From Tamarix chinensis (taxonomy: Eukaryota; Streptophyta; Magnoliopsida; Caryophyllales; Tamaricaceae), in assembly GCA_030549775.1 (NCBI GenBank), contig CM060174.1, forward strand, positions 22,556,693-22,620,692: a stretch of 64,000 bases of DNA, read 5' to 3'. The first letter of the stretch is position 1, and each line of letters starts with the position of its first letter. Made by a program: the position numbers and the translations under genes. The notes beneath the pieces are model-generated. The model ran no database searches and had not been told where the DNA came from. It was given only the letters and a program-made list of their open reading frames with translations. Shown here in pieces: positions 61,380 to 64,000 of this stretch.

Positions 61380-62620
61380 CAAAGGTTGCATGAAGAAGAG
61401 GTGGAAGGGGTGTTTTTGGGTTGTGGTCTTTAGGTTAGAAAGTAAGGTAGATGGGGGAGGATTTAAGGCAAGGGAATGGTGTAGGAATGAAGAGGGGGTG
61501 TAGGTGGATGCTGAGGATGGATTGTTGGTGGCTAAGGGCAGTGACAACGAGGTGGCGAAGTTGACTGTCGGGCTAGGCATGGCTAATAAGGAAGGAAAAG
61601 AGGGGGGAGGGGGAAATGGAGGGGTTCGGGGGCTGTTTTTACAAAAAAATTGTCATGGGGGTGGTAGAGGAGGTTGCAGAGAGTTGACCAGTGGTTTGGG
61701 TGGCGGCAGAGGCGTCCGGACGGTGGCGAACGTAGGGGTTGTAGGTGGGCTGCCGATAAGGGAGGAAAATGGGGAGGAAAAGAAGAGGGGGAGAAAGGAG
61801 GAACTACAGGGGCTCAAGGGGGCTTGGGTGGTCTTGTGGTGGTGTAAGGATGAGGTGGAGGGTGGCAGGGAGCGGTTGAGGGGGTTGGTGAGGTGGATAG
61901 AGCGGTGGAGGGCGGCGGTGTAGGAAAAACAGGGAAGAAAAAGGAAGGGGAAGAAAGGGAGAAGAGGGAGGTCAGGGAAGGGAAAAGGCTCTATGAAATA
62001 GGGTAGGGAGAGGCTGGAGAATTGAAGAAAAAGGAAAGGGAGGATAGGAGAGAAGCTAGATGGTCGGTGGCAGCATGTAAGGTGGAAAGGGAGGCGGTAG
62101 GGTGGCAAGGAGGGGAGACGAAGAGGGGGAAAATAGGCCATGAGGGGTGGTTTGCAGGGCTGGTCAAGTCCAAGAATGGGAAGAAAATGATAGGTGAGAG
62201 GGCTGCAATGGTGGTAGGTGGTGGCAGCGAGGAGCTGTAGGAATCTTGGGGGTCGGGCATGGCGTTGAGACATGTAACTAGTCGGGTGTAGAGGTCGAAG
62301 AAGAAAGAAAAAAGGGAGAGGGAGGGAGAGTAGACCAGACCGGCGTAGGGAAAAGAAAAAAGAAGAGTTGGGCCGGCCTAGAGAGGAGGAGAAAAGAAAG
62401 AAAGAAAGAAAGAAAGGCGTGGGGAAAAGCTGGGATGTGATGTTGCACCAGGGAAGGGGAAGATGGGCTAGAGGCCCAATCGTGCGGGAAAGAAGGGAGG
62501 CAAGCTTGGCCTGGCGGGCAACCGGAAGGAAAAAAGAAAAGGAAAAAAAAGAAAGAAGAAAAATGAGAGACAGGAGAAGGAAAAGAAAAAGGAAAAAAAG
62601 GAAAATGGGAAAATAGGGAA
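61380..62620. repeat. Purine-rich domain of H3
   Basis: The upper strand is nearly all A and G (GGAGGG, GAAGAAAG and similar). Counterpart of the pyrimidine-rich domain of H2 at 34620-35690 in opposite orientation. The long open frames on both strands (for example 206 codons at 61653-62273, minus) are proline/serine-rich composition artefacts. Confidence 0.8.
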
Positions 62621-62942
62621 AATTAATTTAATTTAATTTAGAAAATAATAAAATGTAATATTTTTGATAAATTATTTAATTTAATAATTTAATTCAATAT
62701 AATTTAATATATTGGTTCAAAAAGGATAATTTTAGTAAAATATTAGTTTGGAAATTTTTTTAAATAAAGATAATATGATAAAATAACAAAATATTTATTT
62801 TTAATGAATTAAATACTCCTATCCACATTTCTATACTTAAAAATCTATAAAATAATTAAACTAAATAATTTTAAAAGATAATTTATTTCAAATAAAAGTT
62901 ATTTATTACATTATAGGTTTTCTAAAATTTTGGGGGATTACA

Positions 62943-64000
62943 CGAGAGTTAAGGTTAATAAAGTTTATAGTATTAAAAAAATCCATTGTTAGAAACTAGA
63001 ATTTCCTCAATAATTATCACGACCACTACAATGGTCGAGTTTGGGTTCTTTAGGATCCTCTTATTTGGTATGTGACTCATATTGGCACATGTGCTCAAGG
63101 TATTTTGTGTGATGCTATGGCAATCAATGGTAGTATTCATTCTTTTTGTGGGATTCATTTATGCTTTTAATTTTGGAATAGTCAAAAAAGGATTTTGGAT
63201 CTGGTTAGAGTAGAAAAACAAGGTCAACTATCTTATGTTTCTTAATTGAGATTTTAATGTTATCTTACAACCTATGAGAAAATGGGAGGGGATGTTCCTA
63301 CTAGAAAATACATGCAAGATTTTTCACAATGCATTAATCATCTCGAGCTAAGGGATCTTAAGGTTATAGGTGTTTTCTTACCTAGCTAAATAAAAGAACT
63401 AGGGGTTATGCAGTAGCTTGTAAACTTGATAGGGCTTTGGTGAATATACCTTAGCATAATAAGTTCAGTAGCTCCTTTGCCAAGTTCCTTTCACCTCTAG
63501 TGTCTAATCACTACCTTGTTTATATCCATAGAGGTTCCTAGCTCAATAAAAAGTGACCATTCATGTTTAATAAATTTTGAACTAAAGATGATAAGTTCTT
63601 GGACCTCATCTAAAGACACTGGGGAGGATATTCCTATGGTAATCCACTCCTCCACATCTGCAAGAACATCCAAAGATTGAAGCCTATGTTCAAGGATCTT
63701 AATAGGAATAATTATGGTTCATTGGAACATCGAATAGAGGTGGCCAGGTAGGTTCTGTCTATTTCCCAAAAAAATATAATGAATGATATATGCAATTAGA
63801 ACCTTAGGGATTAGATGAATGCCTATGAGATGGAGTTTAAAAAACTATGCATTTGTTATGAAAGCTACTTGAAATAGAAATCCAGAATTCATTGGCTAAA
63901 CATAGGTGATGCAAATCATAAATTCTTTTTTGCTAGGATGAAAGGCAACAAAATAATGAACTCCATTCAGAATATAAAGCTTGCTACTTGTGGTACTACT
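62943..64000 (+). pseudogene. LINE G ORF2 endonuclease, second part (partial at window end)
   Basis: Resumes directly after H3 with VKVNKVYS, then GRVWVLWDPLIW, IGTCAQGILCDAM, a DFNV box near 63250 preceded by a stop (GDFN expected), THDF-like QDFSQCINHLELRDL, and VSNHYLV where SDH is expected (Asp to Asn). After about 63540 the linker to RT is still readable at low quality. The element leaves the window before RT. Confidence 0.75.

Larger units (their letters stand above)
58797..62942 (-). mobile_element. H3: 4.1 kb family-H element inside LINE G, probable giant solo LTR
   Basis: It starts TGTAAGACCCAAAAAATTC and ends TTTTGGGGGATTACA on the given strand. Flanks are CTAGA (58792-58796) and CGAGA (62943-62947), a 5-bp duplication with one difference, and the LINE endonuclease resumes exactly after it. 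Relative to H1 and H2 it lies in reverse orientation: the motif cluster is at 59497-59755 and the purine-rich domain at 61380-62620. It also contains a 28-base minisatellite (60514-60680) and two short duplications (59378-59440, 59874-60007). No protein coding is seen. Confidence 0.82.
57110..64000 (+). mobile_element. LINE G: degenerate non-LTR retrotransposon interrupted by H3, runs off the window
   Basis: ORF1 (about 57275-58500) encodes a DUF4283-type protein with a degenerate zinc-knuckle region. ORF2 begins near 58690 with the APE endonuclease and, after H3 (58797-62942), continues to the window end without reaching RT. The 5' limit is not defined; the trinucleotide repeat at 56922-57105 lies just upstream. 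It belongs to a different LINE subfamily from F, whose ORF1 has an RRM. Confidence 0.8.

Noticed and set aside
61653..62273. 206-codon minus-strand open frame rich in Pro, Ser and Leu
   Set aside because: It lies in the purine-rich domain of H3, has frames open on both strands, no domain, and a composition explained by GGA/GAA repeats.
1..64000. CRISPR array, prokaryotic operon or organellar insert
   Set aside because: No regularly spaced short repeats with unique spacers, no ribosome-binding-site-led operons, and no recognised chloroplast or mitochondrial genes.

Overview
This is nuclear DNA of a flowering plant, made almost entirely of decayed retrotransposons. The evidence is base composition (very AT-rich, with trinucleotide and TA microsatellites), LTR retrotransposons of both the Ty3/gypsy and Ty1/copia type with initiator-Met-type primer-binding sites (TGGTATCAAAG), plant LINE coding remnants (DUF4283-like ORF1, APE-type endonuclease, reverse transcriptase, zf-RVT), and very long TGTAAYACCC...GGGTGTTACA elements. 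I could not name the species. I found no intact host gene, tRNA, rRNA or CRISPR array; every recognisable reading frame belongs to a transposable element and carries stops or frameshifts. A gene-poor, perhaps pericentromeric, setting is an inference from this. Layout: 1-3032, unassigned AT-rich DNA. 3038-11245, element A, a degenerate but structurally complete gypsy element (+) with both LTRs, flanked by TAATG; its 3' LTR is split by a 1.4 kb TG...CA insert (9086-10520). 11730-12325, an LTR fragment of the same family (-), followed by the truncated end of a long element of family H (H1, to 13295). 15058-20480, a near full-length LINE (F, -). 20.5-25.1 kb, mostly anonymous DNA with two weak repeat candidates. 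25179-28250, an internally deleted copia element (D, -) without integrase. 28425-29500, LTR-like debris. 29500-46798, a nested stack: gypsy element C (-) is split inside gag by gypsy element B (+, 30947-44591). B in turn carries a 5'-truncated LINE in its 5' LTR, a 4.4 kb family-H element (H2) in gag, and an 863 bp solo LTR (I) also in gag. 47370-50711, a gag-protease remnant of another gypsy lineage plus an A-family LTR (E, -). 50.7-56.9 kb, AT-rich DNA with degenerate tandem repeats. 57200-64000, a second LINE (G, +), interrupted in its endonuclease by H3 (58797-62942, reverse orientation) and running off the window. Because most insertions left recognisable 5-bp target duplications, their order can be read directly: C first, then B, then the LINE, H2 and I; LINE G before H3; A before its nested insert. 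The most unusual component is family H: three copies, about 4.1-4.4 kb when complete, without coding sequence, with LTR-type ends and 5-bp duplications. They share a pyrimidine-rich (purine-rich on the other strand) domain and a cluster of short CCAC...GTGG inverted motifs. They are best explained as giant solo LTRs of a chromovirus-like element, but I know of no description of the motif cluster.
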